Assembly (NCBI RefSeq): GCF_009176545.1
Contig: NZ_VTOJ01000001.1
Coordinates: 186,001 to 250,000, forward strand
Direction of reading: 5' to 3'
Length of the DNA stretch: 64,000 nt
Source of the DNA: Salinigranum salinum
GTDB taxonomy: Archaea > Halobacteriota > Halobacteria > Halobacteriales > Haloferacaceae
Shown: in pieces, positions 26,627-34,528 of the stretch
Position numbering within the stretch: position 1 is the stretch's first letter
How the letters are laid out: the number at the start of each line of letters is the position of its first letter
Position numbers and translations under genes: made by a program
Notes under the pieces: model-generated
The model's input: the letters and a program-made list of their open reading frames with translations, nothing else
Database searches by the model: none
Told to the model about the DNA's origin: nothing

Positions 26627-27085
26627 ATGAGCGGGCGCGGATACGACCGCCTCCTCCTCCCGACGGACGGGAGCGACGCGACCACGGCCGCCGTCGCCGA
26701 GGCCGGTCGGATCGCCTCGCTCGCCGGTGCGACGGTGCACGTCCTCTCGGTCGCCGACTCGCGCAACCGGTTCGAGAGCCCGGCGGCGGGTCTCGCCGCC
26801 GACGCGTGGGAACGCGCCGAGGACGAACGAACCGAGGCGGCCGTCGCCGCCGCCGTCGACGCGCTCCCCGGCGACGTCCCGACCGAACCCGTCGTTCGTA
26901 CGGGAGTGCCCCACACCGAGATCCTCGACTACGCCGCCGTCGCCGACGTCGACCTGATCGTCATGGGGACGCACGGCCGGACCGGGCTCGACCACTACCT
27001 CGTCGGGAGCGTCACGGAGCGCGTGGTCCGCGCGTCGTCGATCCCGGTACTGACCGTCAGGGCTCCCGAGCAGACGGACGGCTGA
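26627..27085 (+). CDS. Universal stress protein UspA family
   Basis: 152 aa. The N-terminal strand YDRLLLPTDGS and the ATP-binding loop GTHGRTGLDHYLVGSVTERV with its G-x2-G-x9-G-S/T spacing identify an ATP-binding-type UspA. The ATG follows the permease stop by 1 bp, so it is cotranslated with the TSUP permease and may regulate it. That is inference. Confidence 0.92.
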   Translation: MSGRGYDRLLLPTDGSDATTAAVAEAGRIASLAGATVHVLSVADSRNRFESPAAGLAADAWERAEDERTEAAVAAAVDALPGDVPTEPVVRTGVPHTEILDYAAVADVDLIVMGTHGRTGLDHYLVGSVTERVVRASSIPVLTVRAPEQTDG

Positions 27086-27103
27086 CCGCGAGGGCTGGGG
27101 TCG

Positions 27104-27259
27104 TCAGGGCGGCCCGTTCTCGACGCGCATCTCGACGTACCGACGCGGCCACGCCGCGAGGTGGCTCCGGAGCCGCTCGAACAGGCGTCGGAGCGCCCCG
27201 ATCGGCGACGTCGGTCGACCACCCTCCGGTGCCGGCACTGACCCGCGTTCGTGGCTCAT
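27104..27259 (-). CDS. 51-aa basic small protein
   Basis: MSHERGSVPAPEGG at the start, then an amphipathic basic stretch (GALRRLFERLRSHLAAWPRR) ending in VEMRVENGPP. A strong TATA sequence (gtttatgata, 27290-27281) lies about 26 bp before the ATG, giving a leaderless transcript. It ends 18 bp from the convergent UspA gene. It is too short for routine calling, but promoter and codon use support it. Function unknown. Confidence 0.55.
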   Translation of the reverse strand: MSHERGSVPAPEGGRPTSPIGALRRLFERLRSHLAAWPRRYVEMRVENGPP

Positions 27260-27560
27260 GAGTTCAGTTCACCGGCGGTCTATCATAAACGTTGGTGGTG
27301 GACGCGTCTCCCGCATCTCTCCACGCGATCCACGGCGGCGTTCGGCTCTCGGCGGCTCGGTCGTCCCCGAGTGCGACCGGATTCGCCTCGAGCGCGATCG
27401 GTTCGCCCCGAGCGCGATCGGCCCTGCCGACGAGCCGAACACGCAGAGCCCGTCCACGGCGGCGGGCCCGTCACACGCCACGCCGGTCTCGACCCCGTCC
27501 ACCGACGCCCGCCTTCGGGCTTCCACGTCGAGCGCCGTCTCGACGCCCGCCGGTCGCCGC
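27260..27560. other. Spacer with promoter of the 51-aa gene
   Basis: The minus-strand TATA box at 27281-27290 serves the 51-aa gene. The rest, up to the SPFH stop, shows no gene or repeat. Confidence 0.45.
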
Positions 27561-28733
27561 TCAGTCGCCCGCCTCGTCGTACTCGAACTCCACGTCGGCC
27601 TCCGCCGGTTCCCCGTTCGTCACCTCGCTCGCCTCGGCGACGAGTTCGTCCACGCTGTCGAGATCGAGGAGTTCGCGCGTCTCCTCGTCGAACTCCATGC
27701 TCTGGAGTCCCGCCGACTCCTGGACGTCGCTCCCCGTGAGCTGCTTGCCGTACCGTCCCAGGAGCGACGTGAGTTCCTGCGGGAGGACGTACGTCGTCGA
27801 CGGCGCCTGTCCGATCCGGGCGAGCGTCTCGAGCCCCTTGTCGACGATGGCGCGCTCGCCCATCGACTCGGCCGACCGCGCCCGGAGCACGGTGGCGACG
27901 GCGTCGCCCTGCGCTTCGAGGACGGCCGCCTGCTTTTCGCCCTGCGACTCGATGATCGCCGCCTGCTTCTCCCCCTGGGCGCGCTCGATGGCGCTCCGGC
28001 GCTCGCCCTGCGCCTCCAGGATCATCGCCCGGCGGTGGCGCTCCGCGGAGGTCTGTTCCTCCATCGCGTTGACGACGTCCGCACTCGGCGTCACCTCCCT
28101 GACTTCGACGCTCTCGACGCGGATCCCCCAGCGATCGGTGGGTTCGTCGAGTTCCCGCCGTATCCTGTCGTTGATCCGGTCCCGCCGCGAGAGCGTCTCG
28201 TCGAGTTCCATGTCGCCCAGCGCCGCCCGCAGCGTCGTCTGTGCCAACAGCGAGACGGCTCGCTGGTAGTCGTCGACCTCGAGGAAGGCACGTTCCGCGT
28301 CCATCACGCGGATGTAGACGACCGCGTCCGCCGTCACGGGCGAGTTGTCCTCCGTGATCGCCTCCTGGGAGGGGACGTCCATCGTCTGCGTCCGCATGTC
28401 GAACGCGTACGTCCGCGAGACGAACGGGGGGACGACGTTCAGTCCGGGTCGAAGTAGCCCGCGGAACTCCCCGAAGACGGTCAACGCGCGGACCTCGTAC
28501 GCCTCGACGATCTCGACGGCGCTGTACACCGCCGCGACCGCGAGCGCCAGGAGGGTGAGCCCGATCACCGTCACCGGCGTGATGGGGACCACGAGGAGGG
28601 CGACGACGACGAACGCGACGGCGACCAACCCGGTCTGGAGGGCACGACCGAGTCCTCCCCGAGTTCGGACGCCGCCACGCTCCCCGGAGGTGAGGCGGGC
28701 GACCGTCCGACCGAGCCTGCGGAAGATGCTCAT
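27561..28733 (-). CDS. SPFH/stomatin-prohibitin family membrane protein
   Basis: 390 aa from ATG 28733 (MSIFRRLGRTVARL). Two adjacent hydrophobic segments (about 35-75) anchor it. The SPFH domain follows: GLNVVPPFVSRTYAFDMRTQ, VTADAVVYIRVMD, LRAALGDMELDETLSRRDRI. A heptad-rich coiled coil (about 225-285) has repeats of AQGEKQAAI/ESQGEKQAAV type. The C-terminus is acidic and disordered. Such proteins form membrane-microdomain oligomers. A TATA-like gccttatcag sits about 28 bp upstream. It is divergent from the 60-aa membrane protein, with an iteron array between. Confidence 0.9.
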   Translation of the reverse strand: MSIFRRLGRTVARLTSGERGGVRTRGGLGRALQTGLVAVAFVVVALLVVPITPVTVIGLTLLALAVAAVYSAVEIVEAYEVRALTVFGEFRGLLRPGLNVVPPFVSRTYAFDMRTQTMDVPSQEAITEDNSPVTADAVVYIRVMDAERAFLEVDDYQRAVSLLAQTTLRAALGDMELDETLSRRDRINDRIRRELDEPTDRWGIRVESVEVREVTPSADVVNAMEEQTSAERHRRAMILEAQGERRSAIERAQGEKQAAIIESQGEKQAAVLEAQGDAVATVLRARSAESMGERAIVDKGLETLARIGQAPSTTYVLPQELTSLLGRYGKQLTGSDVQESAGLQSMEFDEETRELLDLDSVDELVAEASEVTNGEPAEADVEFEYDEAGD

Positions 28734-29089
28734 ACATTCGCTAGGGGAGAGCGGCTGATAAGGCTTGATGCGCCTGACAGGAGGTGTGGTGCGTTCGCGC
28801 CCGTCGACTTCGGCGTGACCGACGTCGCCGGGCGTCCCGATCCCCTCCGGCGAGGACGAGGCGTCCCCTTCGACGTCGGTGCGTCCGTTCGGCGGTCGTC
28901 CCGTGCGCCTCCCACGATGGATGCGAGTCACGGCGCATCGAGCCAGCGACACGTCCCTCCTGTGAGTTACACACCCGCCGAACGAGTTGCACGGCTATCG
29001 TCCGAGCCACACGTCCACCGTGCGAATCACACCGGCAGCGACGGCCCGAGTCACAAGACACTCGTAGGTCGCGTCTGCTATTCGGACGC
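28734..29089. other. Divergent spacer containing the iteron array
   Basis: About 356 bp between the SPFH gene (minus) and the 60-aa gene (plus). Promoter of the SPFH gene at about 28757-28766. The plus half is occupied by 20-bp-period repeats (separate entry). Open frames through the repeats are not coding-like. Confidence 0.5.
28921..29064. repeat. Degenerate 20-bp iteron array
   Basis: Successive 20-bp units begin at 28921, 28941, 28961, 28981, 29001 and 29021, plus one more shifted by 4 bp at about 29045. The shared core is about cgagtcacac: gcgagtcac, gcgacacg, gtgagttacac, cgagttgcac, cgagccacac, gcgaatcacac, cgagtcacaa. The period is close to two helical turns, so the cores lie on one DNA face. 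This suggests cooperative protein binding upstream of the gene at 29090. It is not a CRISPR (no conserved repeat with unique spacers). Confidence 0.65.
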
Positions 29090-29272
29090 ATGAACGACCG
29101 CGCCGCCATCGAGGTCGAAGACCTGCTGAAGGTCGTCCTCGTGCTCGTCCTCGTCTGGCTCGTGCTGGAGATCGTCGGCGAGATCGTCGGAATCGTGAGT
29201 GCGCTGTTCGGCCCCCTCCTCGGTCTCGTCATCGTCGTCCTGATCGTGCTCTGGTTCCTCGACTACATCTGA
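29090..29272 (+). CDS. 60-aa two-helix membrane protein (DUF7554-like)
   Basis: MNDRAAIEVEDLLKVV leads into one long hydrophobic helix (VLVLVWLVLEIVGEIVGIV) and a second (LLGLVIVVLIVLWFLDYI). It resembles the small haloarchaeal membrane family DUF7554. It directly follows the iteron array, which may control it. Function unknown. Confidence 0.7.
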   Translation: MNDRAAIEVEDLLKVVLVLVLVWLVLEIVGEIVGIVSALFGPLLGLVIVVLIVLWFLDYI

Positions 29273-29486
29273 TCCGCCGGGCGGCCGCGAGAGGCCGACG
29301 AGACGACCCGATTTCCCTCCTCTTCGCGCTCCCCGTCTCGGCCGACCGGCCGTGAGACGGCCGATAGTTTCAGTCGGGCACATTCTCTCACAATATGCAT
29401 ACGAGTTGATGTCCTCTCCCGACGTACGTCCACCTCGACTCGTGCGATTCGGTACCGTGTACCACTCGCCGAGGGAGTGACTGGTC

Positions 29487-31337
29487 ATGTCGTCAGAAGA
29501 GATCCACGTCGACGAACCGCTCGTCCGTCTCCAGCCGGGCGGGAAAGCATCGATCATCGACTACAACGTGCCCGAATCCGTCTCGTACGGCGGGCAGCAC
29601 TACGTCGGCCTCGACGTCGACCCGGCGTGGTTTTCGGACGCCGCGACGGGCGGTCGCACCTACGCCGACTGGCTCCGCCGACGGTTCGACGTCGATCCGA
29701 GCGACGACTCGGCCGACACGGTCCGCGGGCGGATCGACGTCGTCGAGCGCATCCGTGAGGGGCTCGCGAACGACGGGGGACCGATCGTCTTCCCGCGGAA
29801 CGACGTGCTGCTCCGGGCGGTCGACACGTCGGCGGAGTCGACAGCCACCGCGGGACGGCCACCGACGGCGATCCGACCGATGCTCCGGAGTCGCGCCTCG
29901 TCGGACGCCGACCGATCCGGACGAACCACCCCGGACACGGCCGGTGCGACGATGCAGCCGCTCGCGATGGCCCGATCCATCTCCCCGGAGGTCGTCGACG
30001 CGGTCCAGCCCGAGGCCGTCGCGGATGCGGTGCTCGACGCGAAGATCCCGCTGTTGCGCTACAACCTCGCCGGCACGCTCGTCCCGACCACGATCCGCGC
30101 CCCGCCTCGGATCGAGCCACAGCTGCTGCTGGTCGAACGCTACCGGCTCTCGACGTACCTCGGCGACTACGGGGCCGGCCGGACGCTGAAGACGTTCTCC
30201 CTGCTCCCGGGCGAGGAGACGACAATCAGCCTCCGGAGCTACCGCAAGTCGCGCGAGGAGCGCGAACGCGCCTCGAGCATCCTCGACTCGTTCACCGAGA
30301 CCGCCGCGCGGGAGTTCGAGCGACACGTCGAGAACGAGCAGTGGGACCGCGAAGCGTACTCCGCGTCGGTCGGCTACAGCTCCACCTCCACCGTCTCGGG
30401 CGGTGGTGGCGGCGGGCTCAACCTCGGCTTCTTCAAGATCGGCGGCTCCGCGAAGGCGTCCTCGCGCAAGACGTTCGAGGTCGGCACGGAGGTCGCCCGC
30501 GAGGAGTTCTCGAAGAGCGTCACCAGCGCCGTCTCGAAACACGCCCACGAGTCGTCGACCCGGCGCGACGTCGAGATCAACACGAACTACGAGAGCTCGG
30601 TCGAGGAGGGCGAGTCGCAGTCGACGGTCCGGCGGATCGAGAACGTCAACCTCGGTCGGACGCTGAACTTCGTCTTCCGACAGATGAACCAGGAGTTCCA
30701 CACCGTCGTCCACCTCGTCGACGTCCGGGTGGCGTTCACGAACGGCGGCGTCCGGACCAACGCCACGGGCACCAGCGTCCGTGGCCTGGAGTACCGCGAG
30801 GTGCCCCTCTCGCAGCTGGACGACCTCCTCGACGAGTTCGTCGAGAGCGACCACCACGACGACGTCAGACGCCTGATCGAGGCGGAGCTGTCGACCGTGA
30901 CCAACTACGCCGGCGAGGCGCGTTCGATGGTCGAGCGTGCGCAGACCCGGACCCTCGACGGTGAGGTCGCCCGCGACTACCTCCGCGTCCCACGGCTCAC
31001 CGACACCTACCAGGACAGAGAGGTGCCCGGCGTCGTCGTCTCGGCGGTCACGAACGTCATGCGGACGGAGGGCGTGATCGTCGAGGCGCTCCTCGGCCAG
31101 TCCGACGCGCTCGACGACTACTCCGCCCGGCTCCAGGAGGAGGCCGTCGAACACCGCGACGTCGAGAACGAGGCGATCGCGGCCGAGACCGAGAAGACCC
31201 GGCTCGGCATCCAGGTCGTCCGCGACGCCGACGCCGAGCGCGCCGCGGTGTACCGCGACGTCTTCGGCACGCCGCGTTCACCGGACGACTCGGGAGCGAC
31301 CGATCCGGCGACCGACGAGCCAGCGCCGACGCCGTGA
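29487..31337 (+). CDS. Unrecognised 616-aa protein, possible coiled-coil/beta architecture
   Basis: I do not recognise this family securely. Residues 1-190 are acidic and mixed, with a Thr/Ala/Arg-rich disordered segment (about 112-160). The core (about 190-460) runs LLLVERYRLSTYLGDYGAGR, SLLPGEETTISLRSYRKSRE, a long charged helix (ERASSILDSFTETAAREFER), then a Gly-rich turn (SGGGGGGLNLGFFKIGG) amid alternating polar strands, and NVNLGRTLNFVFRQMNQEFH followed by VVHLVDVRVAFTNGG. The C-terminus is helical. No signal peptide or transmembrane helix. The Gly-rich hairpin between amphipathic strands recalls pore-forming or self-assembling proteins, but that is speculation. Its GTGA stop overlaps the start of the next gene. 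A TATA-like acaatatgcata lies about 95 bp upstream. Confidence 0.75.
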   Translation: MSSEEIHVDEPLVRLQPGGKASIIDYNVPESVSYGGQHYVGLDVDPAWFSDAATGGRTYADWLRRRFDVDPSDDSADTVRGRIDVVERIREGLANDGGPIVFPRNDVLLRAVDTSAESTATAGRPPTAIRPMLRSRASSDADRSGRTTPDTAGATMQPLAMARSISPEVVDAVQPEAVADAVLDAKIPLLRYNLAGTLVPTTIRAPPRIEPQLLLVERYRLSTYLGDYGAGRTLKTFSLLPGEETTISLRSYRKSREERERASSILDSFTETAAREFERHVENEQWDREAYSASVGYSSTSTVSGGGGGGLNLGFFKIGGSAKASSRKTFEVGTEVAREEFSKSVTSAVSKHAHESSTRRDVEINTNYESSVEEGESQSTVRRIENVNLGRTLNFVFRQMNQEFHTVVHLVDVRVAFTNGGVRTNATGTSVRGLEYREVPLSQLDDLLDEFVESDHHDDVRRLIEAELSTVTNYAGEARSMVERAQTRTLDGEVARDYLRVPRLTDTYQDREVPGVVVSAVTNVMRTEGVIVEALLGQSDALDDYSARLQEEAVEHRDVENEAIAAETEKTRLGIQVVRDADAERAAVYRDVFGTPRSPDDSGATDPATDEPAPTP

Positions 31338-31597
31338 CCGTGTCCACGACTGTGACCGACGCCCGGTTCGAGTCGCGCCGACGGCGGCGTCTTCTCCGGA
31401 CGGAGACACTCCTCCACCGGAACGTGCTCTCGGCTGCGCCGACAGCGGAGGGTTCGCGACTGGTGGACGACACGTCGTCGCGGATCTCGACGCTCGCCGC
31501 CCGGGTCGCGGACCCGTCGCGGCTGCTGCCGGAGCGGGCGGTCCGGTTCGACGGTGACTCGATCGACGACGACCGCGACTCCGACGACGACGGCTGA
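31334..31597 (+). CDS. Small coupled partner of the 616-aa protein
   Basis: 87 aa from GTG 31334, overlapping the preceding stop by 4 bp (GTGA), so translation is coupled. Very basic N-terminal half (ESRRRRRLLRTETLLHRNV) and acidic tail (DSIDDDRDSDDDG). No known motif. The charge polarity and coupling suggest it binds or accompanies the 616-aa protein. Unknown function. Confidence 0.6.
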   Translation: MTVSTTVTDARFESRRRRRLLRTETLLHRNVLSAAPTAEGSRLVDDTSSRISTLAARVADPSRLLPERAVRFDGDSIDDDRDSDDDG

Positions 31598-31687
31598 CCG
31601 CTCAGGGGAGCCGTTCGTTCCGCCGAGACCGCTACGTCCGACCGGACTGTTCGAAACGTACACCACCCTGCCGGCCTTTCCCCAGTC

Positions 31688-32209
31688 GTGTTCAGCCTCA
31701 ACGTCCCCGTCCCCGGCACGGTCGCCCGGGTCGCGTCCGACCTCCACCCGCTTCTCGTGAGCGCGGGCGTCGACCGTGTCCGCGACCGGCACTCGCTCGT
31801 CGTCAAGCGGTTCGAGGGCGACGGGTGGGACGAGAACTCGCTCTCCCGACTGCGCGAACGGCTGCGGACGGTCCTGCGGGGCGAACCGGCGTTCGAGGCC
31901 CGTATCGTCGAAGTCGACACGTTCGAACACCCGCCCCGGGGACCGGGGCCGGTCGTCTACCTCGCCGTCGAGAGTCCCGGACTCGTGGCGCTCCACGGCC
32001 GTCTCGTCGACGCGTTCGGCCCCATCGCCGGGCTAGAGGGCGACGACTACACGCCCCACGTGACGCTCGGGCGTGGCGGGACGTTCGACGCCGACGCGCT
32101 CGCGACCCTCTCGGACCGCGTCGACCCCGTCACGTGGACCGTCTCCGAACTCGCCGTCTACGACTCCCGGCACCGCGAGACGGTGTCGCGGCTGTCGCTC
32201 CCGGCGTGA
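31688..32209 (+). CDS. 2'-5' RNA ligase/cyclic phosphodiesterase superfamily protein
   Basis: 173 aa from GTG 31688. The two HxT/S-type catalytic motifs are HSLVVK (residues about 37-42) and HVTLGR (about 124-129), at the spacing of the LigT/2H phosphoesterase fold. The first motif has Ser, as often in this superfamily. Members act on RNA 2',3'-cyclic ends or 2'-5' linkages; the actual substrate is unknown. It stands alone. Confidence 0.8.
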   Translation: MFSLNVPVPGTVARVASDLHPLLVSAGVDRVRDRHSLVVKRFEGDGWDENSLSRLRERLRTVLRGEPAFEARIVEVDTFEHPPRGPGPVVYLAVESPGLVALHGRLVDAFGPIAGLEGDDYTPHVTLGRGGTFDADALATLSDRVDPVTWTVSELAVYDSRHRETVSRLSLPA

Positions 32210-32297
32210 ACGGGTCGTCGGCGCAGAGGGTCTCCCCGTCCGGGCGGGTTCTCTCTCTCGACGGTTCCCTCGTCTCAGTCCCGTTCACCCACCCGTC

Positions 32298-33650
32298 TTA
32301 CCGTTCGACGACCCGCATCTCCATCGGCTGTCGGGGGTGCATCGTCAGCGACCCGCGGAGGTCGAACGGCTCTTCACCCACGTACTCGAGGCGGTAGCGC
32401 GGACAGGTCGTGCCGAGGATGAGCCGCGCCTCGAGAAGCGAGAGCTGCTTGCCGATGCAGAAGCGCGGCCCACCGCCGAACGGGAAGTACGCGAACCGCG
32501 GTCGCTCGTCGGCCCGTTCGTCGAGCCAGCGGTCGGGGTCGAACGTCAGCGGTGCGTCCCAGTACCGCTCCGAGCGGTGGACGGCCCACTGCGGGAGCAT
32601 CACGGCACTGCCCGCCGGAACCCGGTAGCCACCGAGGCGGACGTCGACCTGCGGTTCGCGGAAGATGGTGTACACCGGCGGGTACAGCCGCATCGCCTCC
32701 TGCAACACCGCTTCGGTGTACTCCATCCCCCGCACGTCAGCGAACGTCGGCAACCGCCCCCCGAGCAGGTCGTCGAACTCGGCGTGGAGACGCGACTCCA
32801 CCTCGGGGTGTTCCGAGAGGAGATACCAGGTGTACGTGAGGGTGAGCGCGGTCGTGTCGTGGCCCGCGAGCAGCATCGTCACCATCTCGTCGCGGAGGTC
32901 CTCGTCGGTCTGTTCACCCTCGTCGCGGGCCCGGAGCAGGATCGACAGCAGGTCCATCGGCTGCTCGCCGTCCGCGTCGTCTCCGTCGTCGTACTGGGTG
33001 CCGTCCCGCTCGTCGATGAGGTCCCAGACCACCTCTTCGATCGCCGACAGCGCCCGCCGGTAGTCGCGGTTCTCCCGGGTGGGTGCCCAGTCGGGGATGG
33101 CGAAGCGGAACGGGTTCGGCTCGAACCGGGCACCGATCGGTTCGAGGTTCTCCTGCAGGATCCGCACCCGCTCGTCGTCGATGGTCGCCCCGAACATCGC
33201 CTCGACGATGATCTTCACCGTGATCCGGGCCATCTCGAGTTCGACGTTGACCACGTCGCCGTCGTCCCACCCGGCGAGCATCTCCTCGGTGTACTCGACC
33301 ATCATCTCCGACAGCCCCGAGAGCCGCGACATCAGGAAGGCTGGCTGGGCGAGATCGCGCTGTTTTCGCCACCGCTCGCCCTCGCCGAGCAAGAGCCCGT
33401 CGCCGAGGAGGTCGCCGATGGCGTCGTCCTGAAACTTCGGTTTGCGGTACGTCGCGCTGTCGGTCAGCAACACCCGCTCGATGTCGGCGGGGTTGGTGAT
33501 CATGTAGGTGTCGATGGGACCGAGTTCGAAGTGAGCGACGTCGCCGTACGCCTCGGCACACGCCGTGATGAACGAGAAGGGGTCGCGGGCGTACTGCCCG
33601 GTGTTGCCGATGACCGGGAGCCCTCTCGGGCCTGGTGGTTCTGCACTCAT
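32298..33650 (-). CDS. Cytochrome P450
   Basis: 450 aa from ATG 33650 ([20 protein letters not shown]). Soluble P450 with the Pro-rich start, I-helix oxygen-binding motif AGHDTTAL, the ExxR helix [15 protein letters not shown]-type [10 protein letters not shown] and the heme-thiolate loop [13 protein letters not shown] with Cys at about residue 398. It resembles haloarchaeal CYP174-type enzymes by eye. No redox partner is adjacent; the ferredoxin at 52504 is a candidate. A tgtgcaca palindrome lies immediately before the start (on the minus strand). Substrate unknown. Confidence 0.95.
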   Translation of the reverse strand: MSAEPPGPRGLPVIGNTGQYARDPFSFITACAEAYGDVAHFELGPIDTYMITNPADIERVLLTDSATYRKPKFQDDAIGDLLGDGLLLGEGERWRKQRDLAQPAFLMSRLSGLSEMMVEYTEEMLAGWDDGDVVNVELEMARITVKIIVEAMFGATIDDERVRILQENLEPIGARFEPNPFRFAIPDWAPTRENRDYRRALSAIEEVVWDLIDERDGTQYDDGDDADGEQPMDLLSILLRARDEGEQTDEDLRDEMVTMLLAGHDTTALTLTYTWYLLSEHPEVESRLHAEFDDLLGGRLPTFADVRGMEYTEAVLQEAMRLYPPVYTIFREPQVDVRLGGYRVPAGSAVMLPQWAVHRSERYWDAPLTFDPDRWLDERADERPRFAYFPFGGGPRFCIGKQLSLLEARLILGTTCPRYRLEYVGEEPFDLRGSLTMHPRQPMEMRVVER

Positions 33651-33891
33651 TGTGCACACTACGGCTGGAGAGTCATGAACCGTTCGGCCCGGTTTCGAGA
33701 CGGCACCCAGTCGCCGTCGGGTTCGCGTGTCCGTCGCTCCGGAGTCCACGCACTGTCGGTCCGACCGTCGTCACCGGTGCCGTCGCTCGCCGTGGTGATC
33801 GATGGGTGAGACGCACGTCGACGTCAGACGGGGCGTACGCACGGTTTCGACCGGTGAAAAGCGCGGGGTGGCCGGTGTCGACAGGTATCGG

Positions 33892-34179
33892 TTACGCGGC
33901 GAGTTCGGTTCCGCTCGCGTCGCGGACCGCCAGCGCGAGTTCGTCGGTCTCCTCGACGCTCACCGCGTACGCGACCGTCTCGGAGTCGGCGTCGTAGAGC
34001 CTGAGGTACGCCCGTCCCTCGTCCTCCTGCGACTCCGGCGGCCTGGACCTCGTTACGTCGTCGAACGGCTCGGTCGCGGAGTCGTAGAGGCTCTCGTCGT
34101 CGGTGCGTGCCGTCGCGGTGCCGGCGACGCCCGTCCCGAGTAACAGGGCGGCGGCCCGGAGGTACTCACGGCGCTCCAT
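33892..34179 (-). CDS. Small exported protein, paralogue of upstream gene
   Basis: 95 aa. N-terminus MERREYLRAAALLLGTGVAG resembles a short twin-arginine-like signal ending TATA-R. The mature part (YDSATEPFDDVTRSRPPESQ, YLRLYDADSETVAYAV) matches the gene upstream (34397) over about 60 residues, so the two are tandem duplicates. One has gained or kept a signal sequence. Function unknown. Confidence 0.65.
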   Translation of the reverse strand: MERREYLRAAALLLGTGVAGTATARTDDESLYDSATEPFDDVTRSRPPESQEDEGRAYLRLYDADSETVAYAVSVEETDELALAVRDASGTELAA

Positions 34180-34397
34180 TCTGACGCGGCGTAGTTGGTG
34201 GCGTCGCGGAGTGCCTTCACCACCGATCCGTCGTCGGTGTCCTCCGTCGTGGTGTAGACGAGGGTGTTCGCCTCCGCGTCGTACAGCCGGAGGTAGTTAC
34301 CCTGCTCCTTCTCGATCGATTCGGGGCTTCTGAACTCGGTCACGCCGTTGAACGTCGTCACCGTGACGTCGTACAGTCCGTCGTTGTCGTTCGCCAT
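34053..34397 (-). CDS. Small cytoplasmic paralogue with apparent lost stop codon
   Basis: Starts MANDNDGLYDVTVTTFNGVT. Similarity to the downstream paralogue ends at about residue 70 (ALRDATNYAAS). The frame then runs another 44 codons through the next gene as basic, Ser/Pro-rich nonsense-like sequence. At the junction the sequence reads GAATGGAGC: the next gene's ATG is followed by G. An ancestral ATGA overlap would have supplied a TGA stop in this frame. Thus the natural product is probably about 71 aa and the extended tail a recent read-through. TATA-like cttaattgaa lies about 29 bp upstream of the ATG. Confidence 0.6.
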   Translation of the reverse strand: MANDNDGLYDVTVTTFNGVTEFRSPESIEKEQGNYLRLYDAEANTLVYTTTEDTDDGSVVKALRDATNYAASEWSAVSTSGPPPCYSGRASPAPRRHAPTTRASTTPRPSRSTT

Positions 34398-34528
34398 GGG
34401 TGATCCAGTTTCACGTGTTGATGGGCTTCAATTAAGATCGATTGAGACGATGATATCTCGCTCTCGTCCGATTCACCGCCCCTCACGACGGTCAGCGACC
34501 CACTGTCACGTAAGTCGGTACCGGCTCC

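Noticed and set aside
28921-29064. Possible CRISPR array
   Set aside because: Units of 20 bp are degenerate and contiguous, with no constant repeat separated by unique spacers and no cas genes nearby.
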